A stretch of 36,856 nt of DNA from Ignavibacteria bacterium (lineage in GTDB: Bacteria > Bacteroidota > Ignavibacteria > Kapaibacteriales > UBA4661): positions 1 to 36,856 of the forward strand of contig CANHDJ010000033.1 of assembly GCA_947459425.1 (NCBI GenBank), read 5' to 3'. Shown here one piece after another: positions 1-7,860 of the stretch. Both the position numbers and the translations under genes were made by a program. A model generated the notes under the pieces. It was not told where the DNA came from. It saw nothing but the letters and a program-made list of their open reading frames with translations, and made no database searches. Position 1 is the first letter of the stretch, and each line of letters starts with the position of its first letter.

Positions 1-102
1 ACCAAACGCACAATTGCCCATGATTTTCATCACACCAAGAACATTACGCCTGACCCACATTTGGGGCAATGGAATTATGTCATTTATCCTCGAAAAGTTT
101 AG
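1..102 (+). CDS. Possible 3' tail of an upstream gene (partial)
   Basis: Frame 1 is open from the first base to a TAG at 100-102, giving 33 residues that include HDFHHTKN and GQWNYVIYPRKV. The composition looks protein-like, but another forward frame is also open through this stretch, so chance cannot be excluded. I do not recognise the family. Confidence 0.25.
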   Translation, partial: TKRTIAHDFHHTKNITPDPHLGQWNYVIYPRKV

Positions 103-331
103 TTACTTATTTTTTGTCCGTTCCTAAGTACATGATTCTTAAAATAACTAACTATTTACAAGCAAGCATTGAAGCTACGTTAAATTCAAGAAGCCGCATA
201 AATACTGGATTAAAAATAAGCGCTTATTTTAAGAATCACATACTAAGTGTATGTCTGGGAGATTTCTATTTGTTTGAGTATGGGATTTTGTCGACATTTG
301 CAAAATATTTTTCCCCACAAACCAAGCTACC
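103..331. other. AT-rich intergenic region with nested inverted repeats
   Basis: No credible gene lies here. A 21-bp arm at 127-147 pairs with 224-244 with two mismatches; the inner 15 bp (133-147 and 224-238) are perfect. The right arm overlaps a perfect 18-bp palindrome at 213-230 (AAAATAAGCGCTTATTTT). The region could hold the terminator of the preceding gene, an operator, or a small repeat element. I found no TAnnTTTG promoter with correct spacing in front of the next gene. Confidence 0.5.
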
Positions 332-1066
332 ATGCGCTTCCCCAATCTCAAAGCTATCGTTTTCGACCTCGACAACACCCTGCTCGACCACACAGCCGCC
401 GAAAAGCAAGCAATTACGGCATTCCTGCCACGCTATTACCACGAAGACCGCATCGGAGCGTTGCTTCAGACCGCACCGGAACTGTTCATCAAGGCATATC
501 GGCATTGGAACGAAATTCTCTGGAAAGACCTAGCAATGAACCGCCTTACCGCCGATGACCTCAAATGGCAGCGTTTCGCTCGGACACTCCGCGAGGTTGT
601 CCCGGACTTTACAGAACAAGATGCAGAGCGGCTTGGAAGGGAAATGGGCAAAACGTATCTCGAACTCTATGCGGACGGCTGGCAACTCCTTCCCGATGCC
701 GATGAAACCGTGCTTGCGCTCAAACAGCGCTTCAAACTTGGCTTAATTACTAATGGCTTTACCGAGCAGCAACGCGGAAAACTTGCTCGTTTTGGCTGGG
801 AAACAAGGTTTGATGCGGCATTGCTCTCCGGCGAACTTGGCGTGATGAAGCCACACAAAGCAATTTTTGACCGCGCATTACGGCAACTTGATGTTACGGC
901 AGACGAAGTGGTGTACATCGGTGATCATTACGAAAGCGACGTGGAAGGCGCACTGCAAGCGGGCTGGCGGGCGGTGTGGTTTAACCCACACAAGGCAGAA
1001 CGTCCTGAAAACCGTGCAACATGGACAATTTCGAGCCTCACGGAACTTTTGGCAATACATTCCTAG
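332..1066 (+). CDS. HAD-superfamily hydrolase, YjjG-like phosphatase/nucleotidase
   Basis: A 244-residue cytoplasmic HAD hydrolase with all four motifs. Motif I is FDLDNTLLDH with nucleophile Asp12 and acid/base Asp14. Motif II has Thr140 in LITNG, motif III has Lys173 in MKPHKAIF, and motif IV is YIGDHYESD (Asp198, Asp203). The helical cap between motifs I and II (about residues 20-120) is of subclass I type. Length and motif spacing match YjjG-type pyrimidine 5'-nucleotidases, which clear non-canonical nucleoside monophosphates, but the substrate cannot be read from sequence. The ATG at 332 starts directly before motif I, so no earlier start is needed. Followed by a same-strand gene after 47 bp. 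Confidence 0.88.
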   Translation: MRFPNLKAIVFDLDNTLLDHTAAEKQAITAFLPRYYHEDRIGALLQTAPELFIKAYRHWNEILWKDLAMNRLTADDLKWQRFARTLREVVPDFTEQDAERLGREMGKTYLELYADGWQLLPDADETVLALKQRFKLGLITNGFTEQQRGKLARFGWETRFDAALLSGELGVMKPHKAIFDRALRQLDVTADEVVYIGDHYESDVEGALQAGWRAVWFNPHKAERPENRATWTISSLTELLAIHS

Positions 1067-1113
1067 AAATAAATCCCTTCAAATAAGTGCGTAAAAATTC
1101 ATAGATTTGCAGC

Positions 1114-1530
1114 ATGAAAATTCGAGTAAATATCACTCTTGCGTTTATTCTTTGCGCCTCCGGCGTAGCGTCCATGCTATGTGTGTGGTCATGTGGGCGC
1201 ACCATCACTGACCCGGCAGAGATTATTATTCCTGCGTCGGATGTTCGGTTTGAGCGGCATTTGCTGCCTCTTTTTAATTTGACGTGTAATGGTGCGGGTT
1301 GCCATAGTTCGGAGTCCCGTGCGGGCGGAGTGGCGCTTACGTCGTATTTCGAGGTTGTTTTTAATACGCCCGGACTTGTCGTGGCAAAAAATCCTGATCG
1401 CAGTGTTCTGATGCGCGTCCTAGACTTCAATGCCGCCACGCGGATTCCGCACCGCCAATCGTTCCAAAACCGCATTACGCAAAATCATATTGACGGCGTT
1501 CGCACGTGGATACGCGAGGGTGCGCAATAG
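1114..1530 (+). CDS. Small exported lipoprotein with one c-type haem-like CX4CH motif
   Basis: 138 residues. A hydrophobic N-terminal segment (residues 7-26) ends in VWSC, so Cys27 is a plausible lipidated cysteine, although Trp at -2 is unusual. Residues 48-65 read ERHLLPLFNLTCNGAGCHS. The Cys58-x4-Cys63-His64 pattern is the extended haem motif often seen in Bacteroidota proteins of the form 'FxxxCxxxGCH', in place of CXXCH. The rest (to IREGAQ at the C terminus) resembles small cytochrome-like domains that end in a short helix after a conserved W. The role is unknown; haem attachment is inferred. A TAGATTTG element at 1102-1109 sits only 4 bp before the ATG, which would give a nearly leaderless message if used. 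Confidence 0.7.
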   Translation: MKIRVNITLAFILCASGVASMLCVWSCGRTITDPAEIIIPASDVRFERHLLPLFNLTCNGAGCHSSESRAGGVALTSYFEVVFNTPGLVVAKNPDRSVLMRVLDFNAATRIPHRQSFQNRITQNHIDGVRTWIREGAQ

Positions 1531-1615
1531 CCACGTTGGATAAGCAATGAACCTTGTGAGGCGCTTGAGAACTGGTGTTTTCTATCCATTTTTTTGTTTA
1601 TTTTTTTGAAATTCG

Positions 1616-2410
1616 ATGCAATGTATTCTGTCTTGTTTGTTGGTGGGACTATTCGCCGTCAGCGCTTCTGCGGCGCAGGTGCGCGATACCGCCACAATAC
1701 CACCTCCCGCCCCTGCACAATCTCGTGTTTGGCTGACGGTGGAGGTTCTCGAAAAAAAGCCCTCATTGGGCAGTAAATCGTCAGCATTTAACGAATTTAT
1801 TCCCGTTGTGATTGTTGACAGTGCCACCAATGGCTATTTATACGCGCTTTCAGGGGAAATGGTGGAAATTGGGCGGCAGCGCACCTACTTTGTGAGCGTG
1901 GTGTCGGGCGAGGACAAATCATTCCTTGTGGAAGGCTCGCCAATACAGATTGTACGCACAGGCGAACCGCAAAAAGACGACCTTATCTATCAGCGTGAGT
2001 TCGTGATTCGCTCCTCCAGCCCCGCCGATACCGCCGCGTCTATTCCGGAAAATATTGTTGCCGAAGCGCCCCAGCAAAAGCCTGTCTTGAAGCCGCAAGC
2101 AGCAACACTTTCCTACAAAGCCGATGCGCAAAACCCCTGCCCCTACATTATCCAATTTTGCGCTCTCTCCCTGGAAAAAGATGCTCTCCAAATACGCGAT
2201 GCCTTGCGCCGTGCCGCCTCCAACGACAAACGCCTGACCGATGCCCACGTCGAGCCATTTTTCGAGAAAGTGCGCAATATCCAATACCAGCGCGTCCGCG
2301 CAGGATGCTTTTCCTCCATCAACGAGGCAAAACAAGCATTGGAAGTTTTTACCAAAACTGCACAAAATCTTAAACTTGGCGTTGTTCCGATTGTTGTGAA
2401 GTCAGAGTAG
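1616..2410 (+). CDS. Exported protein with C-terminal SPOR-like domain
   Basis: 264 residues with a clear signal peptide (residues 1-20, cleavage near ASA-AQ). The middle part (about 38-135) is a beta-rich domain I do not recognise. It is followed by a Pro/Ala/Gln-rich linker (136-172). The C-terminal 90 residues have the SPOR pattern: an initial strand PYIIQFCAL, a helix, then YQRVRAGCFSSINEAKQAL, equivalent to the usual 'yrVrvGpF...eA'. SPOR domains bind denuded peptidoglycan glycans, often at division sites, so a periplasmic cell-wall-associated role is likely. Cys182 and Cys231 may form a disulphide. No partner gene is evident nearby. Confidence 0.75.
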   Translation: MQCILSCLLVGLFAVSASAAQVRDTATIPPPAPAQSRVWLTVEVLEKKPSLGSKSSAFNEFIPVVIVDSATNGYLYALSGEMVEIGRQRTYFVSVVSGEDKSFLVEGSPIQIVRTGEPQKDDLIYQREFVIRSSSPADTAASIPENIVAEAPQQKPVLKPQAATLSYKADAQNPCPYIIQFCALSLEKDALQIRDALRRAASNDKRLTDAHVEPFFEKVRNIQYQRVRAGCFSSINEAKQALEVFTKTAQNLKLGVVPIVVKSE

Positions 2411-2451
2411 TTGGTCATTGGTCATTTTATGTCGGCGTAATGCTCAGGTAT

Positions 2452-2573
2452 CACCCCGCCCAAGCGACTTCTTCGCCGCCCGGCGGGTTATACTCACCAA
2501 GGGTAAAAGTTGCATAGGCAGCACCCCGCCCGACGGCAGCATATTTGCTCTCCTCAGCCGCCGGACGGGAAGA
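2452..2573. repeat. GC-rich dispersed repeat cluster
   Basis: Two direct copies of CACCCCGCCC lie at 2452-2461 and 2522-2531. A short palindrome CCGCCCGGCGG follows CTTCTTCGCCG (2468-2478). CCGCCCGACGGC at 2526-2537 is roughly inverted as GCCGCCGGACGGG about 25 bp later. The cores CTTCTTCGCCG and CCGCCCGACGG recur at 13830-13941 in another intergenic space, so this looks like a dispersed repeat family. Confidence 0.55.
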
Positions 2574-2648
2574 GCGTTTTAATCTTCTTTAATATAGTTT
2601 TCACAGCGCTTCCTTGAATATTTTCAGGGTGCGCATTTTTTTTTACAA

Positions 2649-2733
2649 AATAAATGTTGCACCATTAAATGTTGCAACGTATATTTGTTCTTGAAAATTA
2701 TCTGTTGTGCTGGTATATGGTGCAACATTTATT
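2649..2733. promoter_or_regulatory. 17-bp perfect inverted repeat, candidate operator of the yceI pair
   Basis: AATAAATGTTGCACCAT at 2649-2665 is exactly inverted at 2717-2733, with a 51-bp spacer. A third AATGTTGCA copy lies at 2668-2676 in direct orientation. Three copies of a TGTTGCA half-site within 85 bp, ending 52 bp before the yceI start, suggest regulator binding or DNA looping. No T-run follows, so a terminator is unlikely. Confidence 0.5.
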
Positions 2734-2785
2734 GTCAAACAAACAATATTCATTTTTTTTATCGTATTTTTTTGAGGATACACGA

Positions 2786-3391
2786 ATGAAACGCTTAACA
2801 ATGGTTTTGGGTAGTGCGGTTGCAGCACTGATGGTGGTATTTGCCACAAGCGCATCGGCACAAACGTCATGGACACTTGACAAAAGCCACTCCGGTATGA
2901 AATTTTCCGTCAAACACTTGGTTATATCCGACGTAGAAGGTTCGTTCAAAAGTTTTAACGGCACGGTTTCGGCAAAAGATGACACGTTTGCGGATGCAAA
3001 AATTGAATTCTCGGCTGATGTGGCGAGCGTGAACACCGAAGATGAAAAACGCGATGGACACCTGAAAAGCGATGACTTCTTCAATGCAGAAAAATTCCCG
3101 CAAATGAAATTTGTCAGCAAAACATTCAAAGCTGCCGGCAAAGGTAAATACAAACTCACGGGTGATTTGACCATCCGCGACGTGACAAAAACAGTGACCT
3201 TTGATGTGGATTTTGGCGGCATTGTCAAAGACCCTTGGGGCAATACCAAAGCGGGTTTCAAGGCAACAACCAGCATCAATCGCCTTGATTACAACTTGAA
3301 ATGGAATACGATGCTCGAAGCGGGCGGCGCAGTTGTGGGCAAAGAGGTAAAAATCACCGTTGCTATCGAATTGGCGAAAGCAAAAGCGTAA
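2786..3391 (+). CDS. YceI family protein, exported form
   Basis: 201 residues: a signal peptide (1-25, cleavage ASA-QT) followed by one YceI domain. YceI proteins are extended lipocalin-like barrels that bind polyisoprenoid or other amphiphilic lipids in the periplasm. Family features seen are WTLDKSHSGMKFSVKHLV at the start of the mature protein, RDGHLKSDDFFNAEKFP in the middle, and LTIRDVTK near strand 6. The ATG at 2786 is chosen because it opens the signal peptide and has TGAGGA at 2773-2778; longer in-frame extensions into the AT-rich leader have no protein character. Followed after 50 bp by a second YceI gene, so the two are probably co-transcribed. Confidence 0.9.
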   Translation: MKRLTMVLGSAVAALMVVFATSASAQTSWTLDKSHSGMKFSVKHLVISDVEGSFKSFNGTVSAKDDTFADAKIEFSADVASVNTEDEKRDGHLKSDDFFNAEKFPQMKFVSKTFKAAGKGKYKLTGDLTIRDVTKTVTFDVDFGGIVKDPWGNTKAGFKATTSINRLDYNLKWNTMLEAGGAVVGKEVKITVAIELAKAKA

Positions 3392-3441
3392 TTACAACGT
3401 GTTTTTCAATCATACCCTTACTCACTTTTCCCTCAACCACC

Positions 3442-3969
3442 ATGGCTACCTACAAAATTGACGCAGCACACTCCGACATCACCTTCAAGGTGAAACACTT
3501 GATGATTACGACTGTCACGGGAACATTCACGACATTCGACGCGACAATGGAAAGCGCAAGTGACGATTTTACCGATGCGAAAATCACCTTTGAAGCGGAG
3601 ATCGGCAGCATTTCGACCAACAACGCGCAGCGCGACGGACACCTCAAAAGTGATGATTTTTTCAATGCCGCCGCATTCCCCAAAATGCACTTTGTGTCAA
3701 CGGGCATTACCAAAAAGAGCGATAGCGACTATGTTATCGTCGGCAATTTGACCATCCGCGACAAAACACACGCCGTGAGTTTACAAACGCAATACGCCGG
3801 AACCGTCACCGATCCTTACGGGCAGACAAAAGTGGGTTTTGAGTTGGAAGGAAAAATCAATCGCAAAGACTTTGGCTTGATGTGGAGCGCTACCACCGAA
3901 GCTGGCGGTGTTGTCGTCAGCGATGAAGTTCGTTTGCTCATGAATATTCAAATGATTAAAGCAGCGTAA
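3442..3969 (+). CDS. YceI family protein, cytoplasmic form
   Basis: 175 residues with no signal peptide: the protein begins MATYKIDAAHSDITFKVKHL, directly in the YceI fold. The same signatures as the preceding gene are present (RDGHLKSDDFFNAAAFPKM, LTIRDKTHAV, DPYGQTKVGFE), so the pair probably arose by duplication. Losing the signal peptide implies a cytoplasmic lipid-binding or carrier role, as for other leaderless YceI proteins; the ligand is unknown. The ATG at 3442 is selected because the upstream in-frame sequence overlaps the previous gene. A structured terminator follows at 3997-4060. Confidence 0.9.
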   Translation: MATYKIDAAHSDITFKVKHLMITTVTGTFTTFDATMESASDDFTDAKITFEAEIGSISTNNAQRDGHLKSDDFFNAAAFPKMHFVSTGITKKSDSDYVIVGNLTIRDKTHAVSLQTQYAGTVTDPYGQTKVGFELEGKINRKDFGLMWSATTEAGGVVVSDEVRLLMNIQMIKAA

Positions 3970-3996
3970 ATTCCGCGTAAAAAATCATTATATTTG

Positions 3997-4060
3997 GTCA
4001 GGTCGTTACGGTAAAACGCTCCCCGAAAAGGCGTAGAACCGAGAAGACCTGACTTTTTTT
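3997..4060 (+). terminator. Rho-independent terminator with segmented long stem
   Basis: GTCAGGTC (3997-4004) pairs with GACCTGAC (4046-4053), followed by seven T. Inside, CGGT pairs with ACCG (4009-4012/4038-4041) and ACGC with GCGT (4016-4019/4031-4034), separated by symmetric internal loops. It ends the yceI pair. Confidence 0.85.
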
Positions 4061-4089
4061 ATTCACCACTCCTCCTTCATTAGTACGCT

Positions 4090-4359
4090 ATGCCCGACAC
4101 CTCTACCAATATTTTGGCGACATTAAACGACGAAGATCGAAACCGAATTATCGAAATGGCATGGGAAGACCGTACACCATTCGAGGCGATTTTCACGCAA
4201 TTCGGCTTGCGAGAGAATGATGTTCGCCGCCTCATGCGCCGCACGATGAAAACATCCAGTTTCAAACTCTGGCGCGAACGAGTAAGCGGCAGAGCCACCA
4301 AGCATTTGAAATTACGCGAAGAAGGCGAGTACCGCTTTAAATCCAGCAACCAGAGATAG
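4090..4359 (+). CDS. TIGR03643/DUF2805 family protein
   Basis: 89 residues. The core IIEMAWEDRTPFEAIFTQFGL followed by VRRLMRRTMKTSSFKLWRERVSGRATKHLK is the hallmark of the TIGR03643 (DUF2805) family. These are short basic proteins common in Bacteroidota, cyanobacteria and proteobacteria, of unknown function. The helix-turn-helix-like spacing (AWEDRTPFEAI-x-FGL-x-VRRLMR) suggests a DNA-binding relative, but this is inference. It lies alone between a terminator and a convergent porin gene only 21 bp away. Confidence 0.88.
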   Translation: MPDTSTNILATLNDEDRNRIIEMAWEDRTPFEAIFTQFGLRENDVRRLMRRTMKTSSFKLWRERVSGRATKHLKLREEGEYRFKSSNQR

Positions 4360-4380
4360 CATTGATTGACCCAAAACGCG

Positions 4381-5625
4381 CTACAAGCCCAATTCCACCT
4401 GAAAACGCAGTATCCACGAGGCTTGTTCGGCAGCGAGAGTGCGGAGGACATTATACGTGAGGTCGCTTTGCACCTTCACGCGATGCCCATTCAAAAAGCG
4501 CGTCAGACAAAGCGTGTATTGGGTTTGTCCGTTCAAAAACGGCTTTACTTCTGCTACTGGCTCGACGGAGGAATACCGCGCCGATACTTCCCAATGCTCG
4601 GCAACAAAATATCCCGCTTGTAAATTCAGTCCGTCTCCCGCAAATGCCGCACGAACACTTGCTCCTTCGCGGGTAATGGGGTCAGCCATAGAGCGCCGTG
4701 CGAACTCACCATAGAACGAAAATCCGCGATATTTGAAAATACCATCAATAAAAAAATTATCCATAGAACGCGGCTCGTAGAGAGCAAGACCGATAGTTCC
4801 GGCGGAACGAAGCGCATTATCATTCCGTGCGGCAACAGCTGCAATATAAAACTTTGGCGTTTGCTCAAAAGCAAGATCGCTCACATAATAATCACCATTA
4901 TTAGAAAAATTGCCAAAGGGGAAAAAAGATAATCGTGCGGCGTAGAGAAGTTTGTTACCGATACGTGGTGCCGGATTCCTGCCCAGCCCCGTCGTCAATG
5001 CCAAACGCAAACTCAGACGGGGGTCAGAGGCAACGTTATTGCCCAAGGTGTGCGTATAGTACGCGTTAATGCCGACATCGCGGTCAAGATTAAAGGTTCG
5101 ATTGACAATAGAGCGGTCAACAAACTGCTGCTCGCTGGACGATATCACTCGCTCGCGATTACCGGGAAGTTTCCCCTGCCCAATCCCTAGATGCAGATTG
5201 GGCTGCACACGATAAATAATCATCGCATCGCGCAGCACATTAAAAAATTGAGCATTATCAAAATCCGCGTCACCACGCGTAAAACCGAGTTGAAGCAAAT
5301 AGGTGAGTTGAGGATTGACCACAAAGCCATTCATCCGCAAGCGTACACGGCGGATAGTAAATTGAGCATCTTTGATAGAAAGGTCGCTTGCCGAGCGGCT
5401 TTCAAGTGAGGCTTGATTTTGCATCCGAAAGCGGAGCGTAAGCATCATCGTGCTGTCGTGATCCAAAAAATTGATACCACCGCGCAGCCAGAGGCGGTCG
5501 CCATTTTCGCCGACTTCTTCTTGGGCAAAGATGGGAGACACCAAAAGTAATAGAGAGGATAATATTGTCTTAGCGGCTCTGGAAAGAATTTTGTTTGTGA
5601 GGTGCGCGAATAAGAATATGTTCAT
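4381..5625 (-). CDS. Outer-membrane porin of the phosphate-selective O/P type
   Basis: 414 residues with a signal peptide (1-34, cleavage at IFA-QE). The mature chain alternates polar and aromatic residues throughout, as in a 16-stranded barrel. RVRLRMNGFVVNPQLTYLLQLGF, NLHLGIGQGKLPGNRERV and GINAYYTHTLGNN match the porin O/P (OprP-like) pattern: an RR-rich first hairpin, then 'G..K.P..rer..ss..q.fvdRS'. The final residues FQVELGL suit a terminal beta strand. The family diffuses phosphate, polyphosphate or other anions; the substrate here is unknown. GGGAG lies about 9 nt before the ATG at 5625. It closes the leftward run and is 32 bp downstream of the GT4 gene. Confidence 0.82.
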   Translation of the reverse strand: MNIFLFAHLTNKILSRAAKTILSSLLLLVSPIFAQEEVGENGDRLWLRGGINFLDHDSTMMLTLRFRMQNQASLESRSASDLSIKDAQFTIRRVRLRMNGFVVNPQLTYLLQLGFTRGDADFDNAQFFNVLRDAMIIYRVQPNLHLGIGQGKLPGNRERVISSSEQQFVDRSIVNRTFNLDRDVGINAYYTHTLGNNVASDPRLSLRLALTTGLGRNPAPRIGNKLLYAARLSFFPFGNFSNNGDYYVSDLAFEQTPKFYIAAVAARNDNALRSAGTIGLALYEPRSMDNFFIDGIFKYRGFSFYGEFARRSMADPITREGASVRAAFAGDGLNLQAGYFVAEHWEVSARYSSVEPVAEVKPFLNGQTQYTLCLTRFLNGHRVKVQSDLTYNVLRTLAAEQASWILRFQVELGL

Positions 5626-5657
5626 GGCAATTGCTCCCTAATGAGTTGAAATATTCA

Positions 5658-6893
5658 CTATACCTCTCGGCACAGAGTATTGACCATCTGTGAAGAAACG
5701 CGATTCCATGAAAAATATGCGGCAGTTTCTTTACTTTGTAGCCGCACTTTTTTTTGCATATTCTCATCCTCTAAAATCGTTAGGATAAAGGCAGCAAGTG
5801 TTTTTATAGCTTCTGTACCTTCGGCGTGTTCATCCAACAAATACCCATTATCTCCATGGCGAATAATCTCCGGCATGGCATACGCATTACGTCCTATACA
5901 CGGTACACCATTTGCCAATGCTTCAGCAAAAACGATACCAAATGCTTCAAAGCGCGAGGGCATACAGAAAACATCTGCTTCGGCGAAATAGCGCCGCAAA
6001 GTAGAATAATCAGTATCGCCTAAAAACTCAATGCCGTCAGGAATGACACTCTTCCCTGTACCACACGCCTCCCACGTTTTTGGTCCGGCGATAACTAAAC
6101 GGACTTTTCCGGGATACTCTCTCAAAACCTTTGTAAATGCTTCAACAACGACATCCCCGCCCTTACGCTCAAATTCTCTTCCTACAAAAAGAATTGTTTT
6201 TGTCGCCGACGATGATTTTATATGCTGTACCGAGGGTTCATTCTTGACAAGCGTAATCGGTACATTTGTCCCCGCATGAACGGTATGGATTTTCTCTGCC
6301 GAAGCAATGCTATGCTCTATAAGATAGTTCCGTAGCCAATGACTCATCGTAAAAATACCCGCACAATGCTCGTAGTAACGCTGTTGGTACTCCCATCGGA
6401 TCATCAAATCTCGTTCATTGTACGGCGTAAACATTGGAAGCGGCTTACCTCGCTGCTGAAGGTACTGCAAAATATAATGAACGGATAAGTCTTGATAAGT
6501 GTACACGGGAATATCGGGCAGCGCAGCAATATCGCCGATTTGTACGATGGCGTTCAGTTGCGGCGATGAAATGGCACGAAGCGACCTAGTACATTGCCGA
6601 GAAACTGCCTTCAAATACGAAGGCATAAAACGATACCGTGAAATCAAAGTGCCATGGTGGTAGCGTAGCCCTCGTAGTTTATGAAAAAAACTCTGATGTG
6701 AAGATAAAGTACAATCAATATCATAAACAGAAGTATCAGCCTGCTCTTTCAAGGCTTGCAAAAGATGAAATGGTGTTCCTGACCATGTTCGTGAACGTTC
6801 CGATTCCCAAATACAAGCATAACCAAGATGTAACGGCATAGATGGCGGCATAACAGAAGAGGAGCAGGATGTGAGGGCGCTATAATCGGACAT
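5658..6893 (-). CDS. Glycosyltransferase family 4 (GT-B fold)
   Basis: 411 residues from the ATG at 6893. The C-terminal half is a Glycos_transf_1 domain: ILFVGREFERKGGDVVVEAF, VRLVIAGP, then the E-x7-E motif in EAFGIVFAEALANG and NAYAMPEII. The N-terminal half carries the acceptor-binding Rossmann-like domain, beginning about MPLHLGYACIWESE. Such enzymes transfer a sugar from a nucleotide-sugar donor with retention, here probably to a lipid-linked surface polysaccharide intermediate. The start is uncertain: TTG at 6914, ATG at 6893 and ATGs further in are all possible, and no clear ribosome site decides. It is the last glycosyltransferase in the polysaccharide operon. Confidence 0.85.
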   Translation of the reverse strand: MSDYSALTSCSSSVMPPSMPLHLGYACIWESERSRTWSGTPFHLLQALKEQADTSVYDIDCTLSSHQSFFHKLRGLRYHHGTLISRYRFMPSYLKAVSRQCTRSLRAISSPQLNAIVQIGDIAALPDIPVYTYQDLSVHYILQYLQQRGKPLPMFTPYNERDLMIRWEYQQRYYEHCAGIFTMSHWLRNYLIEHSIASAEKIHTVHAGTNVPITLVKNEPSVQHIKSSSATKTILFVGREFERKGGDVVVEAFTKVLREYPGKVRLVIAGPKTWEACGTGKSVIPDGIEFLGDTDYSTLRRYFAEADVFCMPSRFEAFGIVFAEALANGVPCIGRNAYAMPEIIRHGDNGYLLDEHAEGTEAIKTLAAFILTILEDENMQKKVRLQSKETAAYFSWNRVSSQMVNTLCREV

Positions 6894-6921
6894 CAAAAGC
6901 AGATATAGCCCCAAAAGACCA

Positions 6922-7857
6922 TTAAGAAAATTCTCGTAAGAGCCATTGAAGAATAGCTTTGTGGTTGCTATATTTGGTGCGGGCGTTGGGAGAATTGCCT
7001 TTCACCATTCCCACAAATTTCCAAGCCATCAAGCGCCATAAACTACCAAAGACCAAGATACAACGCAAGCTCTGAAGCGCTAGGAGCGAGTTTTCATAAC
7101 GACGAGCAAAAAACTTTTTCATGCTACGATAAAGGTGTATAGCCATTGCATCTGATACCGCCTCAGTCGAAGCACCGCCAAGATGGATAATACTTGCCTC
7201 GGCGTAGTAATACACCATCAAACCCCGCTTGCGGACGGCTTCCGACAGATCAACTTCCTCCGAATACATAAAATACAATTCGTTCATCCCACCAATATCC
7301 CGCGCTAATGCCGTTCGCATCAGCATACACGAGCCTTTGACAATATCCACAGCGCCGCTACCATTGGGAATATACTCCCCCAACAACGTCGGATGCCAGG
7401 AGGGAACAAGCCGCCAAAGAGGAATATGGGTATGAAACGCACCCATAAGCGAAGGATGATACAGCGCCGTCGCCTGTGTCGTCACGCCGCCCGCGTTGAA
7501 TGTATGCGGACCAAGTAAGCCGACGGTATGCGCGTTATGGCGGAGAAAGTCCAGCATTTTGTCAAGAGCGTGGTCTAGCACGATTGTATCAGGGTTCAGA
7601 AATAGAACATACTCGCCGTGCGCCTCACGCAATCCTTGATTATTCGCCTTTGCAAAGCCCTGATTGTCATGATTACGAATTAAATGAATATTGGGAAATT
7701 CGCGCTCCACCATCGCACAGGATTCATCCGTCGAGGCATTATCGACTATGATGATTTCGTGTGGAACAGAAGTCTCACGGGCAATGGAAAGAAGGCAATC
7801 ACGCATGATTGCTGCAACATTGTAGCTAACGATGATGATGGAAAGAAGAGGCTGCAT
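6922..7857 (-). CDS. Glycosyltransferase family 2, rhamnosyltransferase-like
   Basis: 311 residues. The GT-A fold is shown by LSIIIVSYNV (5-14), the nucleotide-binding IIIVDNASTD (35-44), and FLNPDT, where NPD (88-90) replaces the usual DXD. Later, FMYSEEVDLSEAVRKRG gives the ED/acid motif, and IIHLGGAS is typical of WbbL/RfbF-type rhamnosyl- or related transferases. The C-terminal 70 residues are hydrophobic-basic and may sit on the membrane. It inverts stereochemistry at transfer, by family knowledge; donor and acceptor are unknown. The stop of the upstream methyltransferase gene is only 3 bp before this ATG, so the genes are translationally linked. Confidence 0.88.
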   Translation of the reverse strand: MQPLLSIIIVSYNVAAIMRDCLLSIARETSVPHEIIIVDNASTDESCAMVEREFPNIHLIRNHDNQGFAKANNQGLREAHGEYVLFLNPDTIVLDHALDKMLDFLRHNAHTVGLLGPHTFNAGGVTTQATALYHPSLMGAFHTHIPLWRLVPSWHPTLLGEYIPNGSGAVDIVKGSCMLMRTALARDIGGMNELYFMYSEEVDLSEAVRKRGLMVYYYAEASIIHLGGASTEAVSDAMAIHLYRSMKKFFARRYENSLLALQSLRCILVFGSLWRLMAWKFVGMVKGNSPNARTKYSNHKAILQWLLREFS

Positions 7858-7860
7858 TTC

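Larger units (their letters stand above)
2411..2785. other. Intergenic region: GC-rich repeats followed by an AT-rich regulatory region
   Basis: No gene is seen. The first half carries GC-rich repeats (see 2452-2573). The second half is AT-rich and carries the inverted repeat at 2649-2733 upstream of the first yceI gene. Confidence 0.6.
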
